Of a stretch of 64,000 nt of DNA, positions 1-11,389 are shown one piece after another; position 1 is the first letter of the stretch, and each line of letters begins with the position of its first letter. The stretch is taken from assembly GCA_032622095.1 (NCBI GenBank), contig CP136064.1, forward strand, positions 250,143,827-250,207,826, written 5' to 3'. Under the pieces are notes generated by a model, which was not told the origin of the DNA, ran no database searches, and was given only the letters and a program-made list of their open reading frames with translations. Source of the DNA: Siphonodentalium dalli. Its lineage: Eukaryota; Mollusca; Scaphopoda; Gadilida; Siphonodentaliidae. The position numbers and the translations under genes are program-made.

Positions 1-584
1 TTAAGCCACTGCATGTATAGAACCAAGCGATCCCCGAACGGATCCGACCAGCAACTGGCAAATTTGCCCAGATACACACATCATTATGTTATCCGTCCAA
101 TTTTCGTGGACCCCAAATCCCCGCTTATCGGGAATCGAAGCAGTTTTAATATAATTCAGCGGCTAATATGATGGCTTAATGTACTATGGACCGTGGGAAC
201 TGGTAACTGCGCCATCGACCCCCCCACCACTTTAGCGACAAGCACTTCTGGCATACAGGTATAGATATATAATAGAGGTAGTGGCCCTCTATATGGTAGA
301 GGTAGTGGCCCTCTATATGGACATCATAATACCACGTGTACAACCAATGGACACCACTCCAATAGAAGTAAACACTAATGCAAACTTACATTATATAAAA
401 TGTACCGCATACAACGCGTATAGCCTGCAAATATCTTGAAGCCCGGTATGTAGGGTTTGAAGTCTGAAATTATTCTCGCTGTTGGTACATTCCTCTCAGG
501 TTCCGGGATTCAAAATATGTCGATATATATGTTAAAACTTTTTACTGAATTCATCAGCCTGTTAATTCTCCCGAAAATCAGAAC
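1..584. other. No gene seen; one 24-bp tandem duplication
   Basis: I see no supportable coding region here. The only clear structure is a perfect 24-bp unit repeated twice in tandem at 273-320 (core GTGGCCCTCTATATGG). Confidence 0.6.
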
Positions 585-1350
585 GTTATAAACACCTAAA
601 AAAAAGAAAGCCCCCCCTAATATATTCGGTAATATTTTATGAGATTTTGGATGGATTTTGATGAAACTTTCCACAAATGATTTGTGGTACCACAGACATC
701 AAGTGTGCTATTTACTGTGCTGTGGGTGAGATATGGCAGAGTGAGCACACACTGAATGGAAGAGGGGCACTTTTCAAAAGTTGCAAAAACACAGGTAGAG
801 TGATCACAGACATTCAGCTCTGCCTTGGTCCCCACTTCTCGCACATGCTTCGAACATCCTTATCTGTTGGTACATCAATGGCCAACATGGTGGGAAACAT
901 GGTTTACTGAAAATGGCTTCAAGGAGACTGATTTCAATAACTCTGTGTCGCTCGCAGCATGAAATTTCAAGGGGCCATTCCAAAGGAATGTGGTTAGACT
1001 GAATGGCCTGGGCATTAACCAGAAACATTCTGTCCCGAAGATGACACACATGTTATCGTGGACTCACAGTGTCACTTTTAGACCACATTTACAGCTAGTA
1101 ACAACTTGTGTGAACAATGGAACAATGGAGTGACTGTCCACTCTACGTCAACTTTTGAAAAGCACCCCTCTTCCATTCAATTCATGCTCAGCCGGCCATA
1201 CCATAAGTCACAGGGCGGTGTCTCACACAGGTTGTGTATTAGATACCACTACACATTTGCGTAAAGTTTCGTCAAAATCCATCCAATATCTCATAAAATA
1301 TTACCGAATATATTAGGGGGGACTTTCTTTTTTTGAGGTGTTTATATGGA
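585..1350. mobile_element. TA-flanked inverted-repeat element (mariner-like MITE)
   Basis: The two ends are inverted copies of each other. The left end reads TATAAACACCT, an A-rich run, then CTAATATATTCGG. The reverse complement of the right end, about 1312-1350, reads the same with few changes. Similarity continues inward for roughly 200 bp on each side (to about 810, and from about 1110). TATA occurs at both outer edges, consistent with a TA target duplication. No transposase is encoded, and the short reading frames inside follow the inverted repeat. This is a non-autonomous DNA transposon; the Tc1/mariner assignment is inference from the TA edge. Confidence 0.7.
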
Positions 1351-1455
1351 CATATAATATGATCTGTTTTAGGTTCATAATCGGCATAGAATCGCCTCGT
1401 TTTGAGTCGATAATGAACTGAAACTAAGAGTGTTTTAGTGCCATTAGTACGGCAG

Positions 1456-1541
1456 GGTAGAACCGCCATGTGCACCTCCTCTTCTGTTACTGACTTGTTT
1501 AAACAAGTCAGTAACAGAAGAGGACGTGGCGGTTCTATACG
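1456..1541. repeat. Near-perfect long hairpin
   Basis: The sequence TAGAACCGCC ... CTTCTGTTACTGACTTG is followed at once by its reverse complement, centred on TTTAAA at about 1498-1503. The inner stem of about 22 bp per arm is perfect. A third, direct copy of one arm (GTAACAGAAGAGG with GGCTGTTCTA) follows at about 1545-1575. It looks like the core of a foldback MITE. Confidence 0.75.
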
Positions 1542-1604
1542 CAAGTTAGTAACAGAAGAGGGGTGGCTGTTCTACATTAGCGACTTATAATGACATTATA
1601 AGTA

Positions 1605-1760
1605 CATTTTGTATGGGTTTAAAATAACTCGAATAAACCAACTCATGACTTACCAGATGTACGCTCTAAATTTAAAATATGTTTTCACTGTGCCCCGCGC
1701 CATAAAATGGAATAACGGATATAAGTACACTATATATGGACTTATTTCAGAATCAAACTA
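1605..1760 (+). repeat. Dispersed repeat copy shared with 44.75-44.89 kb
   Basis: A segment containing CCCGCGCCATAAAA, then GGAATAA, then GGACTTATTTCAGAATCAAA occurs again in the same orientation at about 44745-44890. No coding potential is seen. The class is unknown. Confidence 0.6.
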
Positions 1761-1839
1761 GAGGTGTGACTGTCCCAATGGGACTAAGGATACCCCCGTG
1801 TTTTTAAGATACTAAGATGTTTCACATGTCAGTAAACAT

Positions 1840-2475
1840 CTAGTTAAATAATAAAATAACAGTTCCCATTGTAGGTGCACAACCCTAATCTTAAACATAT
1901 TGACCGAAAACTGTAGGAATAAAAGTCGAAAAAGGGGAATAACTCCACACAAAAAAGTCGGACAGACATCATAATCGCAGGTGCACAGGTTCCCATGGTG
2001 CTAAATATCAGTGCCAAGATTAAAAAATATTGACCTAAAAATGTAGGAATAAAAACTCGGACAAAATTATGCATCTCGCAAAAGAATTTCTAAGTAAAAA
2101 AAAGGGGATAACTCCACCAAAAAATGTCGGACAGACGTCATAATCACAGGTTCCCTTGGTACTAAATGTCTATGCCAAGTTTAAAAAAAATTGACCTAAA
2201 AATGTAGGAATAAAAGATCGGACAAAATTATACATGTTGCGAAAATTTTCTAAGTCGAAAAAGGGGATAACTCTACCAAAAAAAAGTCCGACAGACCGCA
2301 TAATCGCAGGTGCACAGATTCCCATAGTGGTTGATGTCTGTGCCAAGTTTCACGGAAATTGATAAAAAAAATGACTGAGAAAAACTCCGGACAAATTTGT
2401 GTCCACGGACGGACGGACGGACGAGCTGATTCCAGTATACCCCCCCCCCCCCATAACTTCGTTGCGGGGGTATAA
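1840..2475. repeat. Degenerate tandem array ending in GGAC repeats
   Basis: About four diverged units of roughly 150-170 bp. Each carries some form of AAAAAGGGGATAACTC, GTCGGACAGAC, CATAATCGCAGGTGCACAG and AATTGACC. The array ends in (GGAC)n at about 2405-2422 and a C-run/GGGGG hairpin that flanks AACTTCGTTGCGGGGG. Related units occur at 54.1-54.9 kb. Short reading frames inside have no coding support. Confidence 0.65.
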
Positions 2476-2564
2476 TTATCCAATATGAACTAAAGTATGT
2501 GAATACTATACAATGTATGTCGATTATGAACCTATTTTTGCCCGAGGATATGTTGGAATTCATA

Positions 2565-2800
2565 ATGTCATGCACATACAGCCTATCAAAGACTTATTCA
2601 GGTAATCGACTGTACAAAATCTTCATCACGGAACAATAAAGAGCGCTCTTTGTTGACGTGTTCCTGATATGGTAAAGATAAAGAGCGTTTGTCTGACTTA
2701 TGTGAGAAATATTGGAAACGGCTGGAGAAATGCTGTGGCTTTGGCCATTTATTTTTCGGAGTATATACAAAGCCTGAACGTTATGTATGACCATGCAGTC
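2565..2800. repeat. Dispersed AATAAAGAGCG repeat, copy 1
   Basis: This carries the paired boxes AATAAAGAGCGCTCTTTG and GATAAAGAGCGTTTGTCTG around CCTGATATGGTAAAGA, followed by AATGCTGTGGCTTTGGCC. The same arrangement recurs at 41.3 and 44.2 kb, and inverted at 24.8, 48.0 and 49.1 kb. Confidence 0.65.
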
Positions 2801-2899
2801 GAATCTATATAATCTCGAATCGAATATACACATGCGCCAAACCTGGGTATGAAAATACCAGTTTCAGTGGACTTGGGTAACAAATTTACATTTTTGTGA

Positions 2900-3335
2900 A
2901 CCTGGGAACTTCCCAAACACAGAGGCGGACTGGGCCAAAACACCGGCCCGGGAAATGAATATAATACCGGCCCATCTGCCAAAGACAGTTGCCGAGGTGC
3001 AGAGCGCCGAGTGGGGGATGGTCTCTCTGTTCGGGGGGGGGGGTCCACCTTGGGAAATTCCAACTGCACCCCCCCCCCCCTTGAATCAGAATCAGACCAA
3101 ATACATGTTTTTTGCATAATTCCATTTGCACCCTCCCCCTTGAATCAGAATCATACCAAATACATGTTTTTGCATAATTCCCCTTGCACCTCAGTGATCT
3201 GGCCTAATAACCTATACATTCCTAAACCATGGTTCTATATATTCCCGGTTTGAGACCATTCAGATATTTTTACCTGAAAAATTGCATAAATTCTAACATC
3301 TGGGAACCCATACGAATTCCAAGAAGGGTGATTCC
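2900..3335 (+). mobile_element. Fragment of the 36.9-kb hAT-type MITE family
   Basis: TTCCAACTGCACC, a C run, and CCTTGAATCAGA match the left part of the complete element at 36945-38109, including the internal repeat GCATAATTCCATTTGCACC and the later TTGCATAAATTCTAACATCT. No terminal CAGGG is seen on the left, so this copy is truncated. Confidence 0.6.
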
Positions 3336-4126
3336 AAAATATTGCAATAATATGAACGAATCGAATCGAAACGAATGAATCTCAAAGCATCGCAGGGACC
3401 TGGTCGACGTATTTTATCCTTGTCTCCAAATTATGTATAGACACGGTCTGGAGGCTCATAGAGTGGCGTAACTGTGTTAAATTCAAGTGCATATTCAATC
3501 TCGAACGCGTAGACTTTCCACAGAGTTTCCGGCTCGAAAAATCTGATATATGATTTTCTGAAGGACATCTCAATTGCTCTACGTGTCTGCCATGCCAAGA
3601 GATAAGGCTTCTGACATTCTTTATACATCGCACTGGCTAAGTTCAGTAACCAGGATGATTCACCACTTAGCCATCGTTGAAACCCGTTCTCCCGATTCAT
3701 GTACCGAGATAAGCACTGGAATTGAGAAAGGATGCTCTTGAACGACTTTTAATATCACAGTCGTTGGCCATTATTTCGAAAATTCAGAGGCATGTTTGGG
3801 ATCACCTCTAGATGGGAGCTACACGTATTGAATTTGAACGATTTTCAATAAATAATATGGTCACTGGCAACCATCTTGAATTATACATAAATATAGGCTA
3901 TATCTACTATAAGTAATACTATATAGCATATATTTATTTATAACGGCCAACGACTGTGTTTAATATGCTCAGGTCACTATATCGTAAAGGTTGTCACGAA
4001 AATATTTTCTTCACTTCAGTGCAAAACACAGAAACATGTAGCTCGAAATAGTTCCTTTCGTGCTTTCACGAAAAAGGACAATAATATTTTCCCCGTTGTC
4101 GCCTATACGTGGCCTACATGTATAGT
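3336..4126. other. No gene seen
   Basis: There is no supportable coding or RNA gene. A short CGAAT/CGAAA-type simple stretch lies at about 3355-3377. A fragment shared with 39.78 kb (CTTCACTTCAGTGC followed by AAACACAGAAA) lies at about 4010-4035. Confidence 0.5.
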
Positions 4127-4385
4127 GGTCCGGGTGGCTCAGTTTGAAAGGCGAATTGTGCATCCGGTCACCATATACAAAGCCGTCCAGCGACTAGGGC
4201 GTGTGGTTCGATTCTTGATATAGGCGCCGATTTGTGCTCCACGCAAATTCGATTAGAGTCTGTGGACAAGTTTGTTAGCTATTTACCAGAGAACAGTGGT
4301 TTCCGGATGCATTATTGTTATTAATTGCGCATGCAGTAAAATTACGCATCTGGAAGCCTCAATTTGCGCGGAACACCCACCCATG
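4127..4385 (+). mobile_element. tRNA-derived SINE, degenerate
   Basis: The head GGTCCGGGTGGCTCAGTTTG at 4127-4146 resembles a tRNA 5' half with an A box, and GGTTCGATTCT at 4205-4215 is a good B box. The spacing of about 65 bp suits an internal RNA polymerase III promoter. The acceptor stem cannot close, since the 3' side reads TTGATATAGG, so this is not a functional tRNA gene. The following 160 bp, with an inverted pair around GCATGCAGTAAAATTACGC, is presumed SINE body. The 3' end is uncertain. Confidence 0.55.
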
Positions 4386-5975
4386 CACGCATATCGGGGA
4401 TAATACCGACTTGGATTTCGTTTGGCGAATTATGATGTCTCTGATATATAATACGAGTCGCCTTAACGACCGGTTACCGCGTCACTAAATGTAATTTTGA
4501 AATTTTGTAACATTGTATTGTTTTTTTCATGTCAATAAAGTTGCACCGTTTCGACAGTGATGAACCGGTTTTGTATACCCGAACACCACGCAACGACGCA
4601 ACGCGTCGTACACCAGAACTGGTCAGTTTCTGTTTTGCATGTGGTCCCGTGGGCTCGAAAACCAGAACTGGGTCGATTTTAACAACAACACAAAATCTGG
4701 TCACAAATTATTAAGGTTGGATGTTGTATCGTAAATGGCTCTTGCGGAGATATGTCTATACTTCGTACTTCTCTGCAGATGCATTGGTTTTTATTTTCCT
4801 TTTCAAGTTGTCACGTCATCGTTAAGTACTATAATAATGCCGCCTATATAGGATACTAGCATGGTTACCCGGCGTTGCCCAGGTTAATGCGATGAGAAAT
4901 CCTCTGTATGTTGTGGATATTTGTTGGGGATAGAGAATGCTCTTGCTTAAAAGTGTTATACGTTTTCTCATAAATTTAATATTCAAATAGCATCATAAAC
5001 ATGATTATTACAGTCATGGGATATAAGTAGTGGCTCACCTTGTCAATTGTCATTCTGTTTGTTGCGATTAATCTGTTCCAACAATAATGAAGTATGTATT
5101 TATTTACAACTGCGTATACATTAGACGTTATAATATGATACATGAACATCACAAACACATTAGTTCGATAAAAGATGATAATTGGGTTTTAAATATTGAG
5201 ATGTATCAATCAATTTAGTGGGTTGGACTAAGTTCTCGAGGACACCTGGCAATCTCCATGAAAATACAGATGTTTCAAAGAAATTTCCAGGTGCTACTCT
5301 GTTCATGGTGCTATATATTGGTTAAATATTCTCTGTTTAAACGAAATGTTGATGCGCATAAATATTAGCTACATGTGCCAGGTACAGAGCGAGATTTTGA
5401 GTTGTTTATGTCAGTCGAAGAGTCTGTTATAAAACCCTTGTCAGACGTGCAGTATTGGGAGTATCCTGAAAAGTTTTATGCTACTAACTGCATTTTCTTG
5501 TATATCAGAAGAAACTATATTTGACTGCACACTGTGACCACTATTTTTGAACAGGCCTTCCATATCTCTTGACAAATTGTAACTTTTTTGTGGAAACTGT
5601 ATTGAATGGAACAGACTCAATTTTGTTATAATATATGCAATCCTCTGACGGTTCGGGGTCTCTCAGTTTGCACGAATATATGTATCTTTTCAATAGAATG
5701 ATAAATATACGTTTAATGCGTCTTCTATGTATCTCTTTTTGCTAGATCATTTTGTGAATGCCCTGATTGCTATTCCCATATAAATATGACAGTTAAGAAG
5801 ATATAATTGTTCAAGTGACTTAAGTGGGTCACCACATGTCGGGATTGTGAAATGTGAACGTCCAAAACTACTTAAAATGATATGGAGATGGCCTGTGTGA
5901 CTGTATATACCTTATATGTGGATAAAGGCGAATAGCAATCTTATCAATGAAAGTGCATATCCGCTCGCAAACGAC
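4386..5975. other. No gene seen
   Basis: No coding region, RNA gene or strong repeat is recognised. A short hairpin around ACCCGGCGTTGCCCAGGT at about 4866-4884 resembles the 3' tail of some retroposons, but the match is too short to classify. Confidence 0.5.
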
Positions 5976-7980
5976 ACCAAATGTGATTTAATTCATGGTA
6001 TATCATTAGAGAAAAACGTGTATGAATTCGGTGGAAATTGGTGCCAAATAAATTTGTACCAGCGTTTGCCTCTTTTGACATATTTAAACCACTCCCATTA
6101 GACTCATGGGTGCATGATCTACTGGCGATGATTATATATATGTTTGGTTGTAATCAGGAACTAAACAAATTCTGAGAATAGTTATGACCCATATCTCTCA
6201 CCCAACCGAAAGCAATTTGACGTCTTTAAATCACACGATAATATTCCTCGTATCATAGAGAAGAATAATATATCAATTTTGTGGAAATTTGGGCTAAAAA
6301 TAGTTTATTAAATCAATTGTTGATGCAACGCTGACTCGAACAACGCCATATTGCGAAGGTAATTGTGTATTCGTTTGGTGGAAATCGGCGACAAAACTAT
6401 TTCACGATATTTTTTTTAATTTTGCCGACTTCCCCCTTTTCTTCCCCCGACACCAACAGCATCATTTTAGAATTTTTTTACCGCACCGTTATCTTCCTTG
6501 TAAACACTTACCCCTCTTAGAATGCCTTGGTGCCATCTCGATTGTACCGCGTGAAGTTATATATAGAACGCACACAGACATACAGAAAGACAGACAGACA
6601 TGTGGACAGCACGATTTGATTTCTTGTATCATTTGAGAAGAACGTGTCTGAATTTGATGGTAATTAATACTAAAAATATTTTGTATCAGTCTTGGTGACC
6701 CTCCCGTCCCTATTTCAGTCTCAAGCTGCACACACTAAGACTCATTAGAGATTAGAGATGCATATATATATATATGAAATTGGTGAAAATTGGCGAGTAT
6801 ACAAATTCGTATCAAATTTGAGGTCCCCATATCTCTCACCCATAGGGCACAAATTTGGTGTATCACAGAGAAGAATATGTATCAATCTGGTGGAAATCGG
6901 CACTAAACATATAGATATAATTTGTTGTGTCCCTCTCATCTCTATACACCACTGACTCGAATGGCCCAACTTATGTCATCCTTAAACCACACGATTATAC
7001 TCCTGATATCATGGAGATAATTGTTTATATGTTTGGTGATAATCGGCGACTAAACAATTTTTTTCATCAGATTTGGTACCAATCCACACCCCCCATCTCC
7101 CAAACAAACAGCACCACTATGGCGTCTTTAAATCACACGATTAGATTCATCGTATCTTGGATAAGAACGTGTATCAATTTGGTGGAAATTGGCGCAAAAA
7201 TATATTGTGCATCAATTTTGGTGCCCCTGTCCCTTTCAATGCAACCCTGACTCGAATGAGGCGACATTTGACAGATATAAGCAACACCATTAGACTGCTC
7301 ATATCATGGGGATTATTTTGTATAAGTGTGGTGGCAGTCGGCGACTAAACCAATTATTATCAAATTTAGTGCCCACCCCTCCCAATTTCTCAACCAAAAG
7401 ACAACGATTTGGCGTTGTTAAAGCGCACAATTTGATTCCTTGTATAATGAAGAAGAATATATATCAATTTGGTGGAGATCGGCGCTAAAATTAGTTTTTC
7501 AATTTTGGTGCCCCTCTCCCCTTCCGTGCATCCCTGACTCGAACGACGCCACTTTTAAACCACACCGTTGGTTTTTTCATATCATGGGTTTGGCGTTGTT
7601 AAATCGCACAATTAGATTTCTTATATCATGAAGAAGAATATATATCAATTTGGTGGAGATCGGCGCTAAAATTAGTTTTTCAATTTTGGTGCCCCTCCCC
7701 TCTTCCGTGCATCCCTGACTCGAACGACGCCACTTTTAAACCACACCGTTGGTTTTTTCATATCATGGAGATGATTATATATAAGTTTGGAGGAAATCGG
7801 CGACAGAAAAAAAATCTGCCCCTCCCCCTTCCGGGCACCACTGACGCGAACAGCGCGACTTTTGCCATATTTAAACCACACCATTAGATTCCTCATATCA
7901 TGGGGATTATTATATATAAGTTTGGTGGCCATCGGCGACAATTTTTTTTCTGCCCCTCCCCCTTTTCTGCCCCTGACAAC
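5976..7980. repeat. Diverged tandem array, unit about 180 bp
   Basis: About eleven diverged units run head to tail. Each contains some form of ATATCATGGAGAAGAA, TATCAATTTGGTGGAAATCG, GCGACTAAAC, CCCCTCCC, CTGACTCGAACGACGCC and TTTAAACCACACGATTAGA. Two adjacent units starting near 7447 and 7628 are almost identical, a period of 181 bp, so the array was still being duplicated recently. The many short frames here shift between units and are not coding. Confidence 0.75.
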
Positions 7981-8084
7981 AACGGCGTCACTTTAGAACA
8001 TTCTAACCCCGACCATTATCTTTCTCGTAAAAAGCTACTGCTAGTAGACCCCTTTGGCATCATCTAGATGGTCCCCTGTGAATT

Positions 8085-8110
8085 TCTATAGAGCACAGAC
8101 AGACAGACAG
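8085..8110. repeat. (GACA)n microsatellite
   Basis: A short run, ACAGACAGACAGACAGACAT, lies at the edge of the preceding array. Similar GACA runs occur at about 6586-6601. Confidence 0.7.
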
Positions 8111-9012
8111 ACATTCGCAAATATAGATATAGAAACAGATCATTGATGCACCCCAATGGGTGTTGAAGTTCACTCAAACGCCACTTGAAGTGACTCCACT
8201 CCACGTATGTAAATGTGTATGTCCTCATATGTGTGGTCGTTATATCGTGATTTTTCAACAGGATTTAATGTATTTATATATGGATATATACATGATGTCC
8301 CAGTTAATCTAGGTTAGCATTATAAGCTAAAATGTGTACCGGTATATTTAAATTGCCAGCAAGTAAGTAGTATATAGGCAATACATGCTGATGTTATAGT
8401 TATATTTGACGATTCAATGTAATTAACGTTTAACGTCAAATGTAACTAACACCGACCTACAGGGTGGCAGTTAGATACAAAATGACGTTAGGTTAGTAGC
8501 ATTAATTTTTGAGTTAATTGACTGAGGGCCGGTTATATAGAACGGTATTGACCGTTTAATATGGTGTCAGGAATGAAATATTTCCAACTCTTGACCATTT
8601 TGGGCAAAGTAGGCGGGGTGGTAGACACAGCAAATGCCCTCTCTCGCCACGTCCCCGATGCCAGTAATCGAATGTGCTTTATCGCAGTACGATTCATTGC
8701 ACGCGTCATTGTCACGTTACATAGTTTTACAGCAACATGCAGACGGTGCCTTGTAGCTTGTAGATTGTAGCGATTCGCCTAATGCTGATATCATGCACTG
8801 CGCCTCAAATGAATAGTATATAGTACATAATCGGATAGCCTGTAATTCTTGTTAGATCGAGGCTGATCTAGAAACTATGTAGCTCAACCTACATATATCA
8901 TATTGGAAGCATGACAGCTTCTACTTGCATTAGCACTTCATCTCAGATGATTTCAAATGTCGGTCATTACAGTTAACAATAAATCCACAGGAGAATTAAA
9001 TATTCAGGGGTC
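8111..9012. other. No confident gene
   Basis: There is a moderately open stretch at 8533-8770, readable on both strands, but no splice signals or recognisable protein. I find no reason to call a gene. Confidence 0.45.
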
Positions 9013-9214
9013 TGCGCCATAGTGTAATAGTGATATGATTGACTATATGTGAGTGGGAGCGATTGGGAAATGTCTCCGTTAAGTGTGACCCGGTTTTGTC
9101 TTGTCTGGGTTGTGGTTTGAGAAGCACGTGTTCTAATTGAATAAACTTAATTCCTTCGAAGGTTTGTCGTGTGTGTTGAATCCAAATAAGTTGTTCCTTC
9201 CTACCTAACTGGCG
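9013..9214 (+). repeat. 5' LTR
   Basis: It starts TGCGCCATAGTG and ends CCTACCTAACTGGCG. It contains an AATAAA polyadenylation signal at 9140-9145, as an LTR should. The expected terminal CA is absent, so the true right edge may lie a few bases away. Confidence 0.85.
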
Positions 9215-9234
9215 TGGTCGCCGTTCTGGAAACC
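9215..9234 (+). promoter_or_regulatory. Candidate tRNA primer-binding site
   Basis: TGGTCGCCGTTCTGGAAACC begins directly after the 5' LTR with the TGG expected to pair with a tRNA CCA end. I cannot assign the tRNA without a tRNA set from the genome. Confidence 0.5.
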
Positions 9235-9405
9235 GGAGTGATAACGTGTGAAAAAGGTCACTATTTGGAAATTCGCATCGCCCTTCTTCGCGGCACATGA
9301 CCGTCGGAAACGCCTTCGAAAAAGGCCTTCGATTGGAGTAGTTTTTTCAGTATATCACGAACGCCGCTGTCACTTTCAAGTACCACCGACAGACCAATAA
9401 ACACA

Positions 9406-10716
9406 ATGCCAACAGTCACAATTCCTTATTTGGACGTTTTGTGTAGAAACAAACCTGTGCGTGTTGCCTTGGTGTCAGGCAGAAAAGAAAGTTTTGTCAG
9501 CCTTACAGTAGCTCACTCACTTGACATGACTGTCCGCAAAGTACCAGCACACCAAGAAATTGAAACATCACTCGGCGAGATTGTTGGAAGTACCACCATA
9601 TTTGTAGAATGTGCAAACTACAGTTTTTCTCTACACACATATGTGGTTGATAATGACCAGCTGACCTTTGATATTTCTGCTGGTTTACAATTTATGATTG
9701 AAAATGACATCACCGTTCGTCCTAGTAAATCAGTTGTTTGCATAGGAGACCACTTACAGTATTCTTACAACTCTTTGGATTCATTCAAACTCGTCTGTAC
9801 ACCTTTGGCTACTGAACACAATCACATTATCCAGCCTGGCCGAAAAAGTATCGACAATGGCATAACAACAGATATAACTCACCTACCAGTACCTGATCTG
9901 AACATTTATGAACAGCCAAAGGACTATCAGTATGACCAGCACACTGATGATGTTATGCTTATGACCTCATACAATGCCATTAGTATCACAGATGGATGTA
10001 CATGTATTGGTACATGTATCAACCCTACCATTGATGATTCAAACTCAACATCCAATTGTCAAATTCATTACGGCTGTGTGCCAACAGGCAAGGATTGCGA
10101 CAATCAACTTACAGATGAACCAACACTTACCACGTCAAGGCACGAAGTTGAATCACATTATGCTGACTTGCATAATTTGGTGAGTGAGTCAAATTATCGG
10201 AAGCAGATACCATCGATGATGACTGAGAGCAACGCTGAGAAGACATGTTCAATATCTACTGTCCCTCAAGTTATTGCCTTAACAGATCGAAATGATAATA
10301 GTGATTGTATATATCATGAAAAGCTGATTATGGTTGACACCAAACTGCTGAATACATATAGTCCAGAAGAACAAACTGCAGATATGTGTGCAAATGAATC
10401 GGCCTATCGACAGAAACTTATGCCTTCTGAAACAGCCACAGGACAACCATTTGTCAATCCGAATGTGACAAATGTTCATAATCACCAGATGATGTTACAC
10501 CAGGACCACTGTGCCATGTCATATTTGGTACATAATGACATTGTACCAGTCACCCGTGTTATGCCCAGGTTTCGCGATCGGGACAGAGTGTCGATTAGCA
10601 TGAGTGAAAGAGTCATCAGTCAGGACAGGCCATACACCCTAAAGATATTGGATGTGCTCAATTATGATGGGAGTCATACTCATGGCTGTTCTGGTCATCG
10701 TGTACGCTTCATCTGA
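9406..10716 (+). CDS. Retroelement protein with inactive retropepsin-like domain
   Basis: An uninterrupted 436-codon ORF lies between two LTRs, opening with ATG in the context CACAATGCC. Residues about 18-110 have the layout of a retroviral-type aspartic protease: strand VRVAL, the active-site turn, SFVSLTVAHSLDM, a GEIVGSTT hairpin, and FDISAGLQFMIENDITV, which matches the second signature normally read as a ψ-loop plus GLDFL. The catalytic DTG is replaced by VSG (about residues 23-25), so no protease activity is expected. Residues 130-370 are polar, rich in N, D, T and S, with a small cysteine cluster near 200-230. The last 60 residues contain a basic DRDRVSI stretch and YTLKILDVLNYDG, reminiscent of the tail of retroelement polyproteins. 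No zinc knuckle is seen. Frame integrity with a lost active site suggests a structural or binding role; that is inference. Confidence 0.75.
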   Translation: MPTVTIPYLDVLCRNKPVRVALVSGRKESFVSLTVAHSLDMTVRKVPAHQEIETSLGEIVGSTTIFVECANYSFSLHTYVVDNDQLTFDISAGLQFMIENDITVRPSKSVVCIGDHLQYSYNSLDSFKLVCTPLATEHNHIIQPGRKSIDNGITTDITHLPVPDLNIYEQPKDYQYDQHTDDVMLMTSYNAISITDGCTCIGTCINPTIDDSNSTSNCQIHYGCVPTGKDCDNQLTDEPTLTTSRHEVESHYADLHNLVSESNYRKQIPSMMTESNAEKTCSISTVPQVIALTDRNDNSDCIYHEKLIMVDTKLLNTYSPEEQTADMCANESAYRQKLMPSETATGQPFVNPNVTNVHNHQMMLHQDHCAMSYLVHNDIVPVTRVMPRFRDRDRVSISMSERVISQDRPYTLKILDVLNYDGSHTHGCSGHRVRFI

Positions 10717-11156
10717 TATACCTCTACAATGACCGCCTTGGTTCAACCTCACCATCCATACTTGGACACTTGCCAGAATCTAGTTATGCATTCTGATGGA
10801 AGTGTGATGATACGAAAATTCATCTTTAAATGTCCAACATTGTGTTTTCATAAGGCTTTAATATTATGAACGCTTTAGCCAGGTGATACTGATGGAAGTG
10901 TCATAATGTTTCCAGCTATTTTGTGATTTGATTTATTAATGTTGTAACAACACTTTATTTGCCCAGGAATAGGATGTTTATCTTTTCGTTGGATATCTGG
11001 AATGTGGAAAAAGTTTCATTGTTACAGACAATTTTCCTTTTTATTTCAATGCTGGTGAAAGCTACCTGCACATGTATAATAATGCTGCATTCACTCTTCA
11101 TTGTTTGTGCTATTGTCTCTTTTTTGTTTAATTGTTCATGTTGAACGTAGCAGTGC

Positions 11157-11177
11157 AGAAAGAAAGGGAGGAAGAAA
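11157..11177 (+). promoter_or_regulatory. Polypurine tract
   Basis: Twenty-one consecutive purines (core AGAAAGGGAGGAAGAAA) end about 10 bp before the 3' LTR, as expected for the plus-strand primer of an LTR element. Confidence 0.7.
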
Positions 11178-11187
11178 TAAAAGTGGT

Positions 11188-11389
11188 TGCGCCATAGTGT
11201 AATAGTGATATGATTGACTATGTGTGAGTGGGAGCGATTGGGAAATGTCTCCGTTAAGTGTGACCAGGTTTTGTCTTGTCTGGGTTGTGGTTTGAGAAGC
11301 ACGTGTTCTAATTGAATAAACTTAATTCCTTCGAAGGTTTGTCGTGTGTGTTGAATCCAAATAAGTTGTTCCTTCCTACCTAACTGGCG
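11188..11389 (+). repeat. 3' LTR
   Basis: The same length as the 5' copy, with two visible substitutions: G for A in the ACTATGTGTGAG stretch, and A for C in GTGACCAGG. It supplies the AATAAA polyadenylation signal for the element. Confidence 0.85.

Larger units (their letters stand above)
9013..11389 (+). mobile_element. Non-autonomous LTR retrotransposon, 2.4 kb
   Basis: Two direct repeats of 202 bp (9013-9214 and 11188-11389) differ at only about two positions by eye. Between them are a TGG-initiated primer-binding-site candidate, one long ORF, and a purine tract abutting the 3' LTR. There is no reverse transcriptase, RNase H or integrase, so mobilisation must be in trans. The near-identity of the LTRs means recent insertion. 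I could not find a matching 4-6-bp target duplication (CAGGGGTC to the left, CTGGACA to the right). This may reflect inter-element recombination or a mis-set LTR edge. Confidence 0.85.

Noticed and set aside
4127-4222. A functional tRNA gene
   Set aside because: A and B boxes are present but the acceptor stem cannot pair, and a SINE-like body follows.
6758-7631. Chain of 60-107-codon frames
   Set aside because: They arise from repeated units of the degenerate array, with no conserved frame.
8533-8770. Overlapping open frames on both strands
   Set aside because: No splice sites, domain or consistent composition.
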